The notes under the pieces were generated by a model. That model made no database searches, was not told where the DNA came from, and saw only the letters and a list, made by a program, of their open reading frames with translations. From contig NZ_FPKW01000001.1 in assembly GCF_900114875.1 (NCBI RefSeq), positions 186,001 to 250,000 of the forward strand: a stretch of 64,000 nucleotides of DNA. The letters run 5' to 3'. This stretch comes from Chryseobacterium limigenitum. GTDB taxonomy: Bacteria > Bacteroidota > Bacteroidia > Flavobacteriales > Weeksellaceae. Positions 42,865 to 52,072 of this stretch are shown piece by piece; the stretch's first letter is position 1, and every line of letters starts with the position of its first letter. The translations under genes and the position numbers were made by a program.

Positions 42865-45309
42865 TTGGCTGCATTTGAAAATACCGACGGATTTAAGGTC
42901 ATTCAACAATGGATGGCTGATAAAGGCAATTCTCCTTTCAATTTTCAAATCGAAACTTGGCGAAAATTCGGCAACGGATATAGCGGAATGGTCATTGCTC
43001 CGACTGGTTTTGGGAAAACTTTCTCCGTTTTTTTAGCTTTACTATCAGATTTTCTAACGCATCCCGAAAAGTATAAAAAAGGATTAAAAATGATCTGGGT
43101 AACGCCGCTTCGTTCGCTCTCTAAAGATATCGCAAAAGCAATGCAGGAAGCAATTGACGAGATCGGATTAGATTGGCTCGTAGGCGTTCGAAATGGTGAT
43201 ACAGACCCCAAGGCAAGACAGCAACAGGTGAAAAATATGCCCGATATTTTGGTGGTCACTCCCGAAAGTTTACATCTTCTTCTCGGGCAGAAAAACCACC
43301 TTCGGTTCTTTACAAATCTCCAATGTTTTGTTGTTGATGAATGGCATGAATTGCTGGGTTCAAAACGTGGAGTTATGGTTGAATTAGGCGTGTCTCAGTT
43401 GAGAAAATATGTTCCAAAAATGAAAATTTGGGGAATCACAGCAACGATTGGAAATTTAGATGAAGCCTTGGAAACTTTAATTCCTTATAATATTAAAAAG
43501 ACTAAAATTACTGCTAAAGAACATAAAAAGATTGATATTATTCCTGTTTTCCCAGATGAAGTAGAAATTTTACCTTGGGCGGGACACCTCGGACATAAAT
43601 TAGCCGATAAAGTAGTTCCGATTATTTTAGAATCAAAATCTACGATCGTTTTTACGAATACCAGAAGCCAGAGTGAAATGTGGTATCAGTTGTTATTGGA
43701 TGCTTATCCTGATTTTGCGGGTCAGATTGCGATTCACCACAGTTCGATTGATGCGCATTTAAGAATCTGGATTGAAGAAAATTTAAGTAATGGTAAGTTG
43801 AAAGCGGTTGTTTCCACTTCATCTTTAGATTTAGGTATTGATTTTAAACCTGTTGATACTGTGATACAAATCGGATCCGCAAAAGGTGTGGCAAGATTTC
43901 TTCAACGGGCGGGACGAAGCGGTCACTCCCCTTTTGAAACCTCAAAAATATATTGTGTCCCTACCCATTCTTTGGAATTGATCGAGGTTGCAGCATTGAA
44001 AGAAGCCGTCAAACAAAAAGTAATTGAACCTCGGGATCCGCAGGTGTTATGTTTTGATGTTTTGGTTCAGTTTTTAATGACTTTAGCGATTGGTGACGGA
44101 TTTTATCCTGAAGAAACCTATGAAAGGATTAAACAAATTTACACATTTCAGGAAATTAGAGATGAAGAATGGAAAAGCATTCTCGAGTTTCTTACGATTG
44201 GCGGAAGTGCTTTAAAAAGCTATGAAGAATATCACAAAGTGGTTGTGACGGAAGATGGTTTATTTAAAGTGACCTCGCGAAAAATAGCCATGCTTCACCG
44301 TATGAATATGGGGACAATCGTAAGTGATGCGATGTTAAAAGTGAAATTTATTTCGGGTGGCTATATCGGAATGGTTGAGGAATATTTTATTTCAAGATTA
44401 AAAAAAGAAGAAAAATTTATATTAGCGGGAAGAGTGTTGGAAGTGGCGATTGTGAAAGACATGACAGTTTATGTTCGATTATCGAAAGGAAAAGCTGTGG
44501 CACCAAGTTATTTAGGCGGAAGATTGCCCTTAAGCTCTAATTTAGGGCATTTTTTAAGAGAAAAGCTATCCGGAGCATTGAATCCAAAAGCTTCTGAGAA
44601 AGAACTGAAATTTTTACATCCATTATTGGCAAAACAAGAAGAACGTTCACATATTCCGAAGGATGATGAATTTTTGGTTGAATTAATTAAAAACCGTGAA
44701 GGCTATCATTTATTTATGTACCCTTTTGAAGGGCGTTTGGTACATGAAGTCATGGCAGCATTGATTGCTTACCGAATTTCAAAACTGGCTCCAATCTCCT
44801 TTTCAATGGCGATGAATGATTATGGTTTTGAATTGTTCAGCGATAAAGAAATTCCTTTAAATGAAGAAAATTTGCAAAAAATATTAACCAGAGATAATTT
44901 GATGGTTGATGTAATTTCAAGTATCAATTCTGCTGAAATGGCAAGGCGAAAATTCCGTGATATAGCTGTAATTTCAGGAATGGTAATCCAAAATTTTCCG
45001 GGACAACAGCGATCAAATAAAGCCTTGCAAAGTTCTGCGGGGCTGATATTTAAAGTATTGGAAGATTATGATCCGAATCATTTCTTGGTAAGACAGGCCT
45101 ATACGGAAGTTTTTGATATGCAGTTGCAGGAACAAAGATTGGTTGAAGCCTTTAAACGAATAGAAAAATCAAAAATTATTTTGAAATTTGCCAATACTTT
45201 TACCCCTTTAAGCTTCCCGATAAAAGTGGATAGTTTACGCCAGACATTGTCAAGCGAAAGCTTAGATGCAAGGATTAAAAAATTGATTGAACAGGCGAAG
45301 AAAAAATGA
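42865..45309 (+). CDS. Ligase-associated DEXH-box helicase (Lhr-like)
   Basis: 814 residues with a TTG start codon at 42865. Superfamily 2 motifs in order: Walker A APTGFGKT, TPLRSLSKD (Ia), TPESLHLLL, VVDEWHELLG (motif II, DEWH), GITATIG (motif III), VSTSSLDLGIDF (V) and LQRAGRSGHS (VI). The C-terminal 350 residues form the winged-helix and Lhr-type extension. In this cassette the helicase unwinds or remodels damaged DNA for the nuclease and ligase. It is separated from the ligase by the repeat-bearing spacer, so it may have its own promoter. Confidence 0.94.
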   Translation: MAAFENTDGFKVIQQWMADKGNSPFNFQIETWRKFGNGYSGMVIAPTGFGKTFSVFLALLSDFLTHPEKYKKGLKMIWVTPLRSLSKDIAKAMQEAIDEIGLDWLVGVRNGDTDPKARQQQVKNMPDILVVTPESLHLLLGQKNHLRFFTNLQCFVVDEWHELLGSKRGVMVELGVSQLRKYVPKMKIWGITATIGNLDEALETLIPYNIKKTKITAKEHKKIDIIPVFPDEVEILPWAGHLGHKLADKVVPIILESKSTIVFTNTRSQSEMWYQLLLDAYPDFAGQIAIHHSSIDAHLRIWIEENLSNGKLKAVVSTSSLDLGIDFKPVDTVIQIGSAKGVARFLQRAGRSGHSPFETSKIYCVPTHSLELIEVAALKEAVKQKVIEPRDPQVLCFDVLVQFLMTLAIGDGFYPEETYERIKQIYTFQEIRDEEWKSILEFLTIGGSALKSYEEYHKVVVTEDGLFKVTSRKIAMLHRMNMGTIVSDAMLKVKFISGGYIGMVEEYFISRLKKEEKFILAGRVLEVAIVKDMTVYVRLSKGKAVAPSYLGGRLPLSSNLGHFLREKLSGALNPKASEKELKFLHPLLAKQEERSHIPKDDEFLVELIKNREGYHLFMYPFEGRLVHEVMAALIAYRISKLAPISFSMAMNDYGFELFSDKEIPLNEENLQKILTRDNLMVDVISSINSAEMARRKFRDIAVISGMVIQNFPGQQRSNKALQSSAGLIFKVLEDYDPNHFLVRQAYTEVFDMQLQEQRLVEAFKRIEKSKIILKFANTFTPLSFPIKVDSLRQTLSSESLDARIKKLIEQAKKK

Positions 45310-45380
45310 AGGAATTGTGAATTGTCAATACATCAAGAGTGAATTTATGATAGATAAATGATAAATTATGCATCAAGCTT

Positions 45381-45453
45381 GTCATTCTGAACAAAATGAA
45401 ATGGAGTGAAGAATCTATAAACACACAGGAGATTCTTCCTTCGTCAGAATGAC
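45381..45453. repeat. REP-like inverted repeat, copy E
   Basis: Left arm begins GTCATTCTGAAC and ends GAGTGAAGAATCT (45381-45416); right arm AGATTCTTCCTTCG..AGAATGAC (45430-45453). The left arm carries a small duplication (AAATGAAATG). It lies between the helicase and PdeM genes. Confidence 0.65.
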
Positions 45454-45483
45454 AAAACTACCGTCGAAATTATAGGAATTAAA

Positions 45484-46128
45484 ATGAATTTAGCAACAAA
45501 AAATATAAACATTCAAAACGAAATTTTTACTTTAACCAATCAGCGCGCGCTGTTTTGGAAAAAAGAAAAAGCCTTGATTTTATCTGATCTTCATATCGGA
45601 AAAACAGCTCATTTCCGTAAAAATGGGATTGCCCTGGCCAATCATATCATGAAAAATGATTTAGAGCGATTATCAATTTTAATAGAATATTTTAAACCTG
45701 AACAATTTATTATTGTTGGAGATCTTTTGCATGCCGGCGATAATTCAGATGTTGACGAATTCTGTACATGGAAAAATCAATATTCAAATATAAAATTCTG
45801 TCTTGTTGAAGGGAATCATGACCGAATTTCCAAAACTTTAGTTCAAAAATTATGTCTTGATTTTAGAGCGAATCAATTAAAAATTAATGATTTTGTTTTT
45901 GTGCATGACTTTGATAAATCAATCGAAGGTTTTCAGATTACAGGTCATATTCATCCCGGAATTGTGCTTAATTCTGCAATAAAAAAAATAAGACTTCCCT
46001 GCTTTGTACAGACGGAAAATCAGTTATTGCTTCCCGCTTTTAGTGAGTTTACGGGTCTGGATACAAAAAATCTTCCGAAAGGCGGAAGATTCTATGTTTT
46101 TACGGATTCTGAAATTCATGAAATATAG
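45484..46128 (+). CDS. pdeM: Ligase-associated metallophosphoesterase PdeM
   Basis: 214 residues of the calcineurin-like phosphoesterase fold: SDLHIGKTAHFRKNG, GDLLHAG, GNHDR and GHIHPG carry the metal-binding Asp, His and Asn residues in the standard order. This is the fourth member of the ligase-associated cassette (exonuclease, ligase, helicase, PdeM) and is predicted to act as an endonuclease or phosphatase on DNA ends. It ends one base before the stop of the convergent GNAT gene, leaving no room for a separate terminator. Confidence 0.93.
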   Translation: MNLATKNINIQNEIFTLTNQRALFWKKEKALILSDLHIGKTAHFRKNGIALANHIMKNDLERLSILIEYFKPEQFIIVGDLLHAGDNSDVDEFCTWKNQYSNIKFCLVEGNHDRISKTLVQKLCLDFRANQLKINDFVFVHDFDKSIEGFQITGHIHPGIVLNSAIKKIRLPCFVQTENQLLLPAFSEFTGLDTKNLPKGGRFYVFTDSEIHEI

Positions 46129-46129
46129 A

Positions 46130-46651
46130 TTATTCTAGTATTTTTTTCATCATTAGATCGGTCTGCTCATCATCTCCAAGCCTGAAAATATGTTTGTCGA
46201 ATTCAACAAAACCATTTTTGGTATAGAAATTTACGGCTCTTAGATTTTCTTCCCAAACGCCTAACCAGAGATATAATTTTTTCTGTTGTTGAGCTATTTC
46301 CAAAGCTTTGTCGTATAATAATTGTCCAACTTTTTTACCGTGATGGCTTTTTTTAACATAAATACGCTCAATTTCAAGAGAGGTTTCATCCTGTAATTCA
46401 GTTTGAGCTTGTCCGGAATTCAGTTTTAAATATCCTACAGCATCATCTTCTTCCCAGGCGATAAAGAAAAATGAATCAGGATTATTAAATTCTGCCTTAA
46501 TTTTTTCTGTGTTAAAGCTTTCTTCAAGATATTTTTTCATTGCTTCTTCCGAATTGCTTTTTGCAAAGGTTTCAGAAAACGTTTGTATTCCAAGATTTTG
46601 TAGTGTATCAAAATCTTCAAGAGAAGCTTTATTAATGATAACTGATGCCAT
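46130..46651 (-). CDS. GNAT family N-acetyltransferase
   Basis: 173 residues. Acetyl-CoA motif A is clear (IERIYVKKSHHGKKVGQLLY), followed by LWLGVWEENLRAVNFYTKNGF, typical of the PaiA/RimI-like branch. Substrate unknown. Followed on the same strand by the nucleosidase-like gene upstream (23-base gap), so the two may be co-transcribed with the DsbA-like gene. Confidence 0.92.
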   Translation of the reverse strand: MASVIINKASLEDFDTLQNLGIQTFSETFAKSNSEEAMKKYLEESFNTEKIKAEFNNPDSFFFIAWEEDDAVGYLKLNSGQAQTELQDETSLEIERIYVKKSHHGKKVGQLLYDKALEIAQQQKKLYLWLGVWEENLRAVNFYTKNGFVEFDKHIFRLGDDEQTDLMMKKILE

Positions 46652-46674
46652 TGATTAGATTTTTAATTAAAAAG

Positions 46675-47256
46675 CTATGAAAATAATATTTTCTTAAAAG
46701 CTTCAGAAGCTAAATGAACTTGTACTGCCCAATCGTCTGCTGCATCGCTTCCCGCATCGTCTGAAATGTATTTTAAACACAGAAACGGAATATTTTCCTT
46801 CATTGCAATTAATGCTAATGGATAGGCTTCCATATCTACAATATTATAATCGGTTTCAGAATGATTCATTTCAAAGCTGTCGCCGCTTCCGCAAACGCCT
46901 TCTTTTAGCTCCTGTTTTTTCAAACCATATTCCAGCACAGGCGGGATTCCGGACAAAGGCGTTTCATAAAGACTGAATCCAAGGCCTCTTACATCCATAT
47001 CCCGCTGGATGAATTTTGTACAGCAAATAACTTCACCTTTATTAAAATTTTTGCTTCCTGCTGACCCCAGATTTACAATCAGTTTGGGTTTTCTGAGATG
47101 AATTTCTTTGGTTAATTCCATGGCTGCATTTACTTTGCCGATTCCTGTAACCAATTTATTTTTATCATTAAAATCTTCTCCTGCCTCAGAGTCCAAAGCA
47201 AAAACAAAAAGCGTATCGGAAACAGGATAATGAAGTTCGTCGTTTATTTTTATCAT
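46675..47256 (-). CDS. Nucleoside phosphorylase/MTA-SAH nucleosidase-like protein
   Basis: 193 residues, slightly short for the family. PNP/UDP phosphorylase fold: GIGKVNAAMELTKEI, LIVNLGSAGS, GDSFEMN and VDMEAYPLALIA (the conserved Met-Glu that binds ribose hydroxyls), then the acidic KYISDDAGSDAADDW end with the catalytic Asp. Likely cleaves a purine ribonucleoside such as methylthioadenosine or S-adenosylhomocysteine; exact substrate not settled. Twelve bases downstream of the DsbA-like gene, so co-transcribed. Confidence 0.85.
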   Translation of the reverse strand: MIKINDELHYPVSDTLFVFALDSEAGEDFNDKNKLVTGIGKVNAAMELTKEIHLRKPKLIVNLGSAGSKNFNKGEVICCTKFIQRDMDVRGLGFSLYETPLSGIPPVLEYGLKKQELKEGVCGSGDSFEMNHSETDYNIVDMEAYPLALIAMKENIPFLCLKYISDDAGSDAADDWAVQVHLASEAFKKILFS

Positions 47257-47268
47257 AAAATCTGAATA

Positions 47269-47967
47269 TTAGATGCTGCAACCATCGGCATCGCAAGAGG
47301 CTCCGCCATTAGAAATATCTTTAAAAGGAACTACGGTTTCTTTATAGGTTTGTTGAAGGGCTTCTGCAAAAGCTTCTACAGGTTGTGCGCCGGAAACAGC
47401 ATATTTACCATTCAGAATAAAAAACGGAACACCGCTAATGCCATTACTTTTTGCGTCTGTAATATCCTGATTTACTTCGTTATCAAACTGATTAGAGCTT
47501 AAGACCTGTCTTGCTTCTTCCTGATTAATTTCTAATTTTTCAGCAATAGAAACCAATACTTCAAGATCTCCTACATTTTTTCCTTCCAGAAAATGGGCTT
47601 CAAATAAGGTTTCTTCTGCTTCAGAAGCTTTGTTGTATTTTTTAGCTAAATGAATAAGTTTATGTGATGAAAATGTATTGGTAATTAATGCTTTTTCAAA
47701 ATTAAAATCAATCCCCGACATTTTGCCCATCTGCGCTACCTGCCCAATCATTTGCTGAGCCTGAGCATCCGGAAATCCTTTCTTTTCTTTGAAATATTCG
47801 GTGGTCGTTTTTGTTTCCGAAGAATCTAAAGTCGGATCCAGCTGAAAGCTCTTCCACTCTACTTCTACCTCGTCTTTGAATGGCAATTTTTCAAGCGCCT
47901 GTTCAAAATTATGTTTTCCTATATAGCAAAACGGACACATTACATCCGACCAGATTTCTACTTTCAT
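47269..47967 (-). CDS. DsbA-family oxidoreductase, FrnE-like
   Basis: 232 residues, no signal peptide, so cytoplasmic. Thioredoxin-fold active site CPFC in SDVMCPFCYIGKHNFEQAL and the cis-Pro segment GISGVPFFILNGKYAVSGAQ. FrnE-type proteins act in disulfide or polyketide chemistry and in oxidative stress. A Cys pair at the extreme C-terminus (CDADGC) may be a second redox pair, as described for some FrnE relatives. First gene of a three-gene minus-strand set with the nucleosidase and GNAT genes. Confidence 0.93.
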   Translation of the reverse strand: MKVEIWSDVMCPFCYIGKHNFEQALEKLPFKDEVEVEWKSFQLDPTLDSSETKTTTEYFKEKKGFPDAQAQQMIGQVAQMGKMSGIDFNFEKALITNTFSSHKLIHLAKKYNKASEAEETLFEAHFLEGKNVGDLEVLVSIAEKLEINQEEARQVLSSNQFDNEVNQDITDAKSNGISGVPFFILNGKYAVSGAQPVEAFAEALQQTYKETVVPFKDISNGGASCDADGCSI

Positions 47968-48007
47968 TTTTTCTTATTTATTTAAATATCAAATTTAGCT
48001 TAAAATT

Positions 48008-49192
48008 TTAGGATGCATTTACTTTTTTAAAAAACAGTATATGAGCAATCAAAGCTAATAAACCAAAAGATGCTCCAACAAAACATACGCCGTCCCACTG
48101 CGCGTACTGCCAGGCGATTGAAGCTAACCATGTTCCTAATGATCCACCAATGAAGTAAGAGACCATATATACGGTATTCAATCGGTTTACGGCATTAGAT
48201 TTTATTAAAAAATAATTGGTCTGGTTCATAATGTGACTTGATTGTACTCCCAAATCAATAAGGATAACACCTACAATCAATCCCCAATATGTTTCTCCTG
48301 CAAAATACGTGAATGCCCAGCTTCCCAAAACAACTAGCAAGGAATAAGAAATGATTCTATTGATATCTAAGAATTTTTGAAGTTTCCCAACTTTCGCAGC
48401 GGCTAAAGCTCCCACAGCACCTGCTAATCCAAAGCTTCCTACAACCGACGCCCCTGCATTGAATGGCGGCTTTTCCATATGAAAGACCAACGTTGTAAAC
48501 AAAGCACACATTGATCCGAAAGCCATTGCTCCACGGAATGAGGCAAGCTGTAAAATAGGCTGTGTTTTGGCTAAATGACCTACAGAACGCATCAATTCTT
48601 TATACGTACCTTTAAAATTGGGGTGCATTTCGGGTAACATTTTGTAAACAGCAAACCATACCAGAATTATCAATCCTGCAGCAATTCCAAACATGGCTCT
48701 CCATCCCCAGACATCGCCTACGATTCCGCCTATAAATCTCGATAAAAGAATTCCTAATAGCAAACCTGACATTACAGTTCCGATATTGGAAGATTTTTCT
48801 TTGTCAGATGATAGTTCGGCAGCAATAGGTATAAATAACTGAGGAATTACGGACGTTACTCCAATCAGCAGGCTCGCCGCATACAACATCCATAGCTGAG
48901 TGGCAAAAGTCATCCACAACAATGAGCCAAAAACCAAAAACAGATCAATGAGGATTAGTCTTTTACGGAAAAATTTATCTCCCAATGGAACGATCATTAA
49001 TAATCCGATCGCGTATCCGATTTGGGTAAGCATAGATATTCTGCTGGCTGCACTTTCAGAAACATTCAAATCTTTCGAAATGAGTCCCAATAAAGGCTGA
49101 TTATAATAATTGTTGGCAACTACAAGTCCGGAAATAATGGCCATTAGCCAGATCACAGTACGCGAAATACCTTTGGTAGCGTTCATCTGCAT
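48008..49192 (-). CDS. MFS transporter
   Basis: 394 residues (a second in-frame ATG lies at codon 3), about 12 membrane helices. MLTQIGYAIGLLMIVPLGDK and FFRKRLILIDL form the motif A region. Related to the YnfM/AraJ-type exporter branch with ANNYYNQPLLGLI at the first helix. Substrate unknown. It stands alone, 40 bases upstream of the DsbA-like gene on the same strand. Confidence 0.9.
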   Translation of the reverse strand: MQMNATKGISRTVIWLMAIISGLVVANNYYNQPLLGLISKDLNVSESAASRISMLTQIGYAIGLLMIVPLGDKFFRKRLILIDLFLVFGSLLWMTFATQLWMLYAASLLIGVTSVIPQLFIPIAAELSSDKEKSSNIGTVMSGLLLGILLSRFIGGIVGDVWGWRAMFGIAAGLIILVWFAVYKMLPEMHPNFKGTYKELMRSVGHLAKTQPILQLASFRGAMAFGSMCALFTTLVFHMEKPPFNAGASVVGSFGLAGAVGALAAAKVGKLQKFLDINRIISYSLLVVLGSWAFTYFAGETYWGLIVGVILIDLGVQSSHIMNQTNYFLIKSNAVNRLNTVYMVSYFIGGSLGTWLASIAWQYAQWDGVCFVGASFGLLALIAHILFFKKVNAS

Positions 49193-49316
49193 AGTAAAAA
49201 TTTACTTCAAATTTAGTTATAGAATTCTTGACTTTTGATGTATTTTAAATTGTTAATGATTAATTATCAGATTAATCAAATCAATCAGAAAAAGGATGTC
49301 TTAATTTATTTCAAAA

Positions 49317-49955
49317 TTAAATATCCAATTGTTTCTGAAACTCCTCCAAATACCGTGCAATGTGAATTCCATCTGCCAAACCGTGATGTGCTTCAATAGA
49401 AACAGGTAAGAATTTTTTACCATCGCGGATACTGAATTTTCCGAAAGTAATTTTAGGTACAGATTCCGTTTTATCTAGAGGAGTCGGATGAAGCAATGCG
49501 GTGAAAGAGTTCCAGGGAATAGTAGAATGTCTGATTAAGTCTTTACCCAATTCTCCGTTATTCATTCTGATTCCTGTAGAATTTTGTACCCCTTCTATTT
49601 CGCTTTGTAATCCGGCATTGAAAACATCAAAATCTTTGGAAAAATGGATGAACGCAAAACCAAAAGTCCCGTCTGCCCTTCCAATGGTTGTTCCTGCATG
49701 AATTTCATTAAACTCAACAACATTTTCATCAAGAATTCTTAATCTTAATTCATACACAGAATTTACAGCAACCATTGATTTATGAAGGTATGAGGCAAAA
49801 AAAGAATGACCTTCGTCTTTAGCTTTTTGGAATGCTTTTGTACAGTCTACCTCAGTTGTAAAACCAAAATAAGGACTTGCCATTCTTGAGAAAAATTCGA
49901 AATGTTCTTTTCTGTTCCAGTTTTCTAAGTCAATGATCTTCATTATTGTCTTCAT
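49317..49955 (-). CDS. Chloramphenicol acetyltransferase-like protein
   Basis: 212 residues (an inner ATG at 49943 is possible). The catalytic signature HHGLADG near the C-terminus (VSIEAHHGLADGIHIARYLE) matches the classical CAT motif HHxxxDG, and HSTIPWNSFTALLHP corresponds to the conserved 'S.PW..F' substrate region. Classic CATs are trimers that O-acetylate chloramphenicol with acetyl-CoA. Environmental flavobacterial members may have other substrates, so resistance should not be assumed without testing. Confidence 0.85.
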   Translation of the reverse strand: MKTIMKIIDLENWNRKEHFEFFSRMASPYFGFTTEVDCTKAFQKAKDEGHSFFASYLHKSMVAVNSVYELRLRILDENVVEFNEIHAGTTIGRADGTFGFAFIHFSKDFDVFNAGLQSEIEGVQNSTGIRMNNGELGKDLIRHSTIPWNSFTALLHPTPLDKTESVPKITFGKFSIRDGKKFLPVSIEAHHGLADGIHIARYLEEFQKQLDI

Positions 49956-50055
49956 TTATATTTGTGCAAATTTCAGGAAGTTTTATGATTTTAAAAAATT
50001 GCAGGAGCAGAAAATTGTATTATACAATTGCCGTGATTACAGATTAACAGAGTTC

Positions 50056-50081
50056 ATAAAAAAGAGAGCATTGAGCTCTCC
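50056..50081 (-). terminator. Terminator of the SnoaL-like gene
   Basis: On the minus strand GGAGAGC and GCTCTC pair around TCAAT, followed by TTTTTT. It lies 36 bases past the stop. Confidence 0.8.
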
Positions 50082-50116
50082 GTTATTTATAAAATAGGTT
50101 TGAAAAATTAATACTT

Positions 50117-50554
50117 TTAAGAAATAGATCTCGATTCCAGAATTATGAAATAAGCAATACGTTCCTTTATCAGCCATTTTCCGTTTAGATATAAATATTG
50201 GTCATCATATTTTACGCTGTAATCAGTTAAAACATCCTTTCCTTCGACTTCTCTAATCATTTTGATTTGTGAAAAAGAGATACCTGTAGCAGCATCACCA
50301 TTTATTTTTACCGTGTGCTGTCCGTTTAAAGTAAAATAAGTTTTTACCTGCGAAGCATGAGCATTAAAATCTTTTTCCATATTTTCTCTTCCCGAAACGT
50401 TGGATACCAAATTACCATTCATATAAACATTGTATGAAAGATCGGGTGTAAATAGATCCATCACTTCCGATATCTTTTTCTCGTCACCTAAATAAGCATA
50501 ATCATCGATCAGATTTCTTAACTCTTCTTTGATTTTTACAATTTCTAATGTCAT
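50117..50554 (-). CDS. SnoaL-like (NTF2 fold) protein
   Basis: 145 residues from ATG 50554; an upstream start would read into the regulatory region. NTF2-like fold: LRNLIDDYAYLGDEKKISEV, LFTPDLSYNVYMNGN, YFTLNGQHTVKINGD and KYDDQYLYLNGKWLIKERI. Small polar pocket, often a detoxification or isomerase scaffold. Divergent from an HxlR regulator with a shared operator, a common pairing for enzymes induced by a reactive or aromatic compound. Confidence 0.9.
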   Translation of the reverse strand: MTLEIVKIKEELRNLIDDYAYLGDEKKISEVMDLFTPDLSYNVYMNGNLVSNVSGRENMEKDFNAHASQVKTYFTLNGQHTVKINGDAATGISFSQIKMIREVEGKDVLTDYSVKYDDQYLYLNGKWLIKERIAYFIILESRSIS

Positions 50555-50589
50555 AATTTTATTGTTTTTATTACATGACAAAATTATAT

Positions 50590-50634
50590 TATATTTGATT
50601 ACATTTTATTAGTGGTTACTAAAAGGTTAGTAAC
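50590..50634. promoter_or_regulatory. HxlR-type operator and promoter
   Basis: GTTACT-AAAAGGTT-AGTAAC (50615-50634) is a perfect inverted repeat with an 8-base spacer, close to the TACT-N7-AGTA pattern of YodB-type HxlR regulators. The plus-strand -7 box TATATTTG (50590-50597) precedes it, so the operator lies in the leader. A minus-strand -7 box (TAATTTTG) is at 50586-50579 for the SnoaL-like gene. Confidence 0.6.
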
Positions 50635-50651
50635 TAATATAATCCTAACTC

Positions 50652-51050
50652 ATGAAAGAATCAAAAGAAAATCAAATAGATAGCAAAGCATTTACAGAAG
50701 AATGCAACACTGTTTTAATGGCAGTTTCAGATGCGTTATATGCAATTGGCGGCAAGTGGAAATTAATGATCATCATTGCAATGGCAAGAGGAAACAAACG
50801 TTTTACCGAAATTCAGAGACAGGTAAACGGAATTTCAGCAAGAGTTCTTTCAAGCGAACTTAAAGAGTTGGAGCTTAACGGATTTATCATTAAAAAAGTA
50901 GAAGTTGGCTATCCCGTAAGTATTGAGTATGAGCTACTACCCTACAGCCAAACGCTGGAAGAAGTGGTTGGAGCTATGACAAGATGGGGAATGCAGCACC
51001 GCGAGAAAATTAAAAGCGAAATGTCTTCCGGGAAATCTAAAAAGGAATAA
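50652..51050 (+). CDS. HxlR family transcriptional regulator
   Basis: 132 residues. The HxlR winged helix is clear: ALYAIGGKWKLMIIIAMARG, KRFTEIQRQVNGISARVLSSEL and GYPVSIEYELLPYSQTLEEV. A Cys near the N-terminus (EECNTVL, residue 17) is a candidate redox sensor as in YodB, though this varies in the family. It is divergent from the SnoaL-like gene and overlies the palindrome described above. It probably represses that gene and itself until a reactive compound appears. Confidence 0.93.
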   Translation: MKESKENQIDSKAFTEECNTVLMAVSDALYAIGGKWKLMIIIAMARGNKRFTEIQRQVNGISARVLSSELKELELNGFIIKKVEVGYPVSIEYELLPYSQTLEEVVGAMTRWGMQHREKIKSEMSSGKSKKE

Positions 51051-51164
51051 AAAAACTCGCAACTTTCATTACTGCACGATTTTATTTTTTTAATTTATTC
51101 AATTAGATTTACTGATTCCCAAGTTTTCATTGATATATAAATTCGGATAATTAATCAGTTTTGA

Positions 51165-51196
51165 AACAAAAGATGAAATCTTTGCATCTTTGCGAT
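51165..51196. repeat. CGCAAAGA-type dispersed repeat
   Basis: GATGAAATCTTTGCATCTTTGCG is the reverse complement form of the CGCAAAGATGCAAAGATTT element related to 42676-42845. It lies between the HxlR gene and the lactonase-like gene. Confidence 0.4.
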
Positions 51197-51305
51197 TTTC
51201 CAACAAGACGGTATTATTTTAGAAGCATAAGTAATCGTTTTTACCGATGATTTGTATCGAAAAAAAACGTTTTCCAGATTAATAAATTATCAGGAAATTT
51301 GTACA

Positions 51306-52037
51306 ATGAAGATCGTACCAATAAAAGAAGGAAATTTTTCGGCAAGTAAAACTAAAGATTTTACCCTTTTAACAGAAGAAAATTTTGATGTTGTTAAAGG
51401 AATAAAAATGTCTATTCAACCCTTTTTGATCATTACTGAAAATGACTTTATTCTTTTAGATACTGGTATTGGATGGAAAAATGAAACCGGAAAAACTGTC
51501 ATTTCTGAAATTTTTGAGCGGGAAAATATTACCCGTCATCAGGTCACGAAAGTCCTGCTTTCGCATCTTCATAAAGATCATATTGACGGGATTATTACGA
51601 ACACAGAAAATGGCTATGAGGCCACTTTTCCCAATGCGGAAATTTATATTCAAAAACGGGAACTTGATTTTGCGATGCAGAATAAAGGCAATCATTCGTT
51701 TGATTTTGATATCTTGGAAAAGTTTATTCAATTGCCCAATATCGTTTGGATGAATGATAATCACGGACAAATAAATGAAGAGATTTCATTTGAAGTTGCT
51801 GGCGGCCATACCCCATTTATGCAGGTTTTTTGGATCCGAGAAAATGGTGAAACTGCTTTTTACGGAGCAGACGATCTTCCGCAGGAATCTTATCTAAAAT
51901 ATCACGTTGCTTATAAAAGTGATTTTGATGGCAAAAAAGCAAGTGAATTGAGACAAAAATGGGAAAAAGAAGCCATAGAAAATCATTGGAAAGTATTACT
52001 CTATCATGATTTAGATAAAGCTATTGTGGAGTTTTAA
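51306..52037 (+). CDS. MBL-fold hydrolase, lactonase-like
   Basis: 243 residues from ATG 51306; the longer frame begins with a TTG at 51252 and is unlikely. Metallo-beta-lactamase motif HLHKDHIDG (His-x-His-x-Asp-His), plus the later metal ligands in SFEVAGGHTPFMQVFW and the Asp of FYGADDLPQ. AHL lactonases and other small hydrolases share this layout; the substrate is unknown. Convergent with the LuxR-type gene across a shared terminator. Confidence 0.85.
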   Translation: MKIVPIKEGNFSASKTKDFTLLTEENFDVVKGIKMSIQPFLIITENDFILLDTGIGWKNETGKTVISEIFERENITRHQVTKVLLSHLHKDHIDGIITNTENGYEATFPNAEIYIQKRELDFAMQNKGNHSFDFDILEKFIQLPNIVWMNDNHGQINEEISFEVAGGHTPFMQVFWIRENGETAFYGADDLPQESYLKYHVAYKSDFDGKKASELRQKWEKEAIENHWKVLLYHDLDKAIVEF

Positions 52038-52039
52038 TT

Positions 52040-52072
52040 AAAAAAATGGTTTAAATATCATTAAACCATTTA
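52040..52072. terminator. Bidirectional terminator overlapping a stop codon
   Basis: AAATGGTTTA (52044-52053) pairs with TAAACCATTT (52062-52071). The stem includes the last codons of the LuxR-type gene on the minus strand. T runs flank both sides. Confidence 0.75.
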
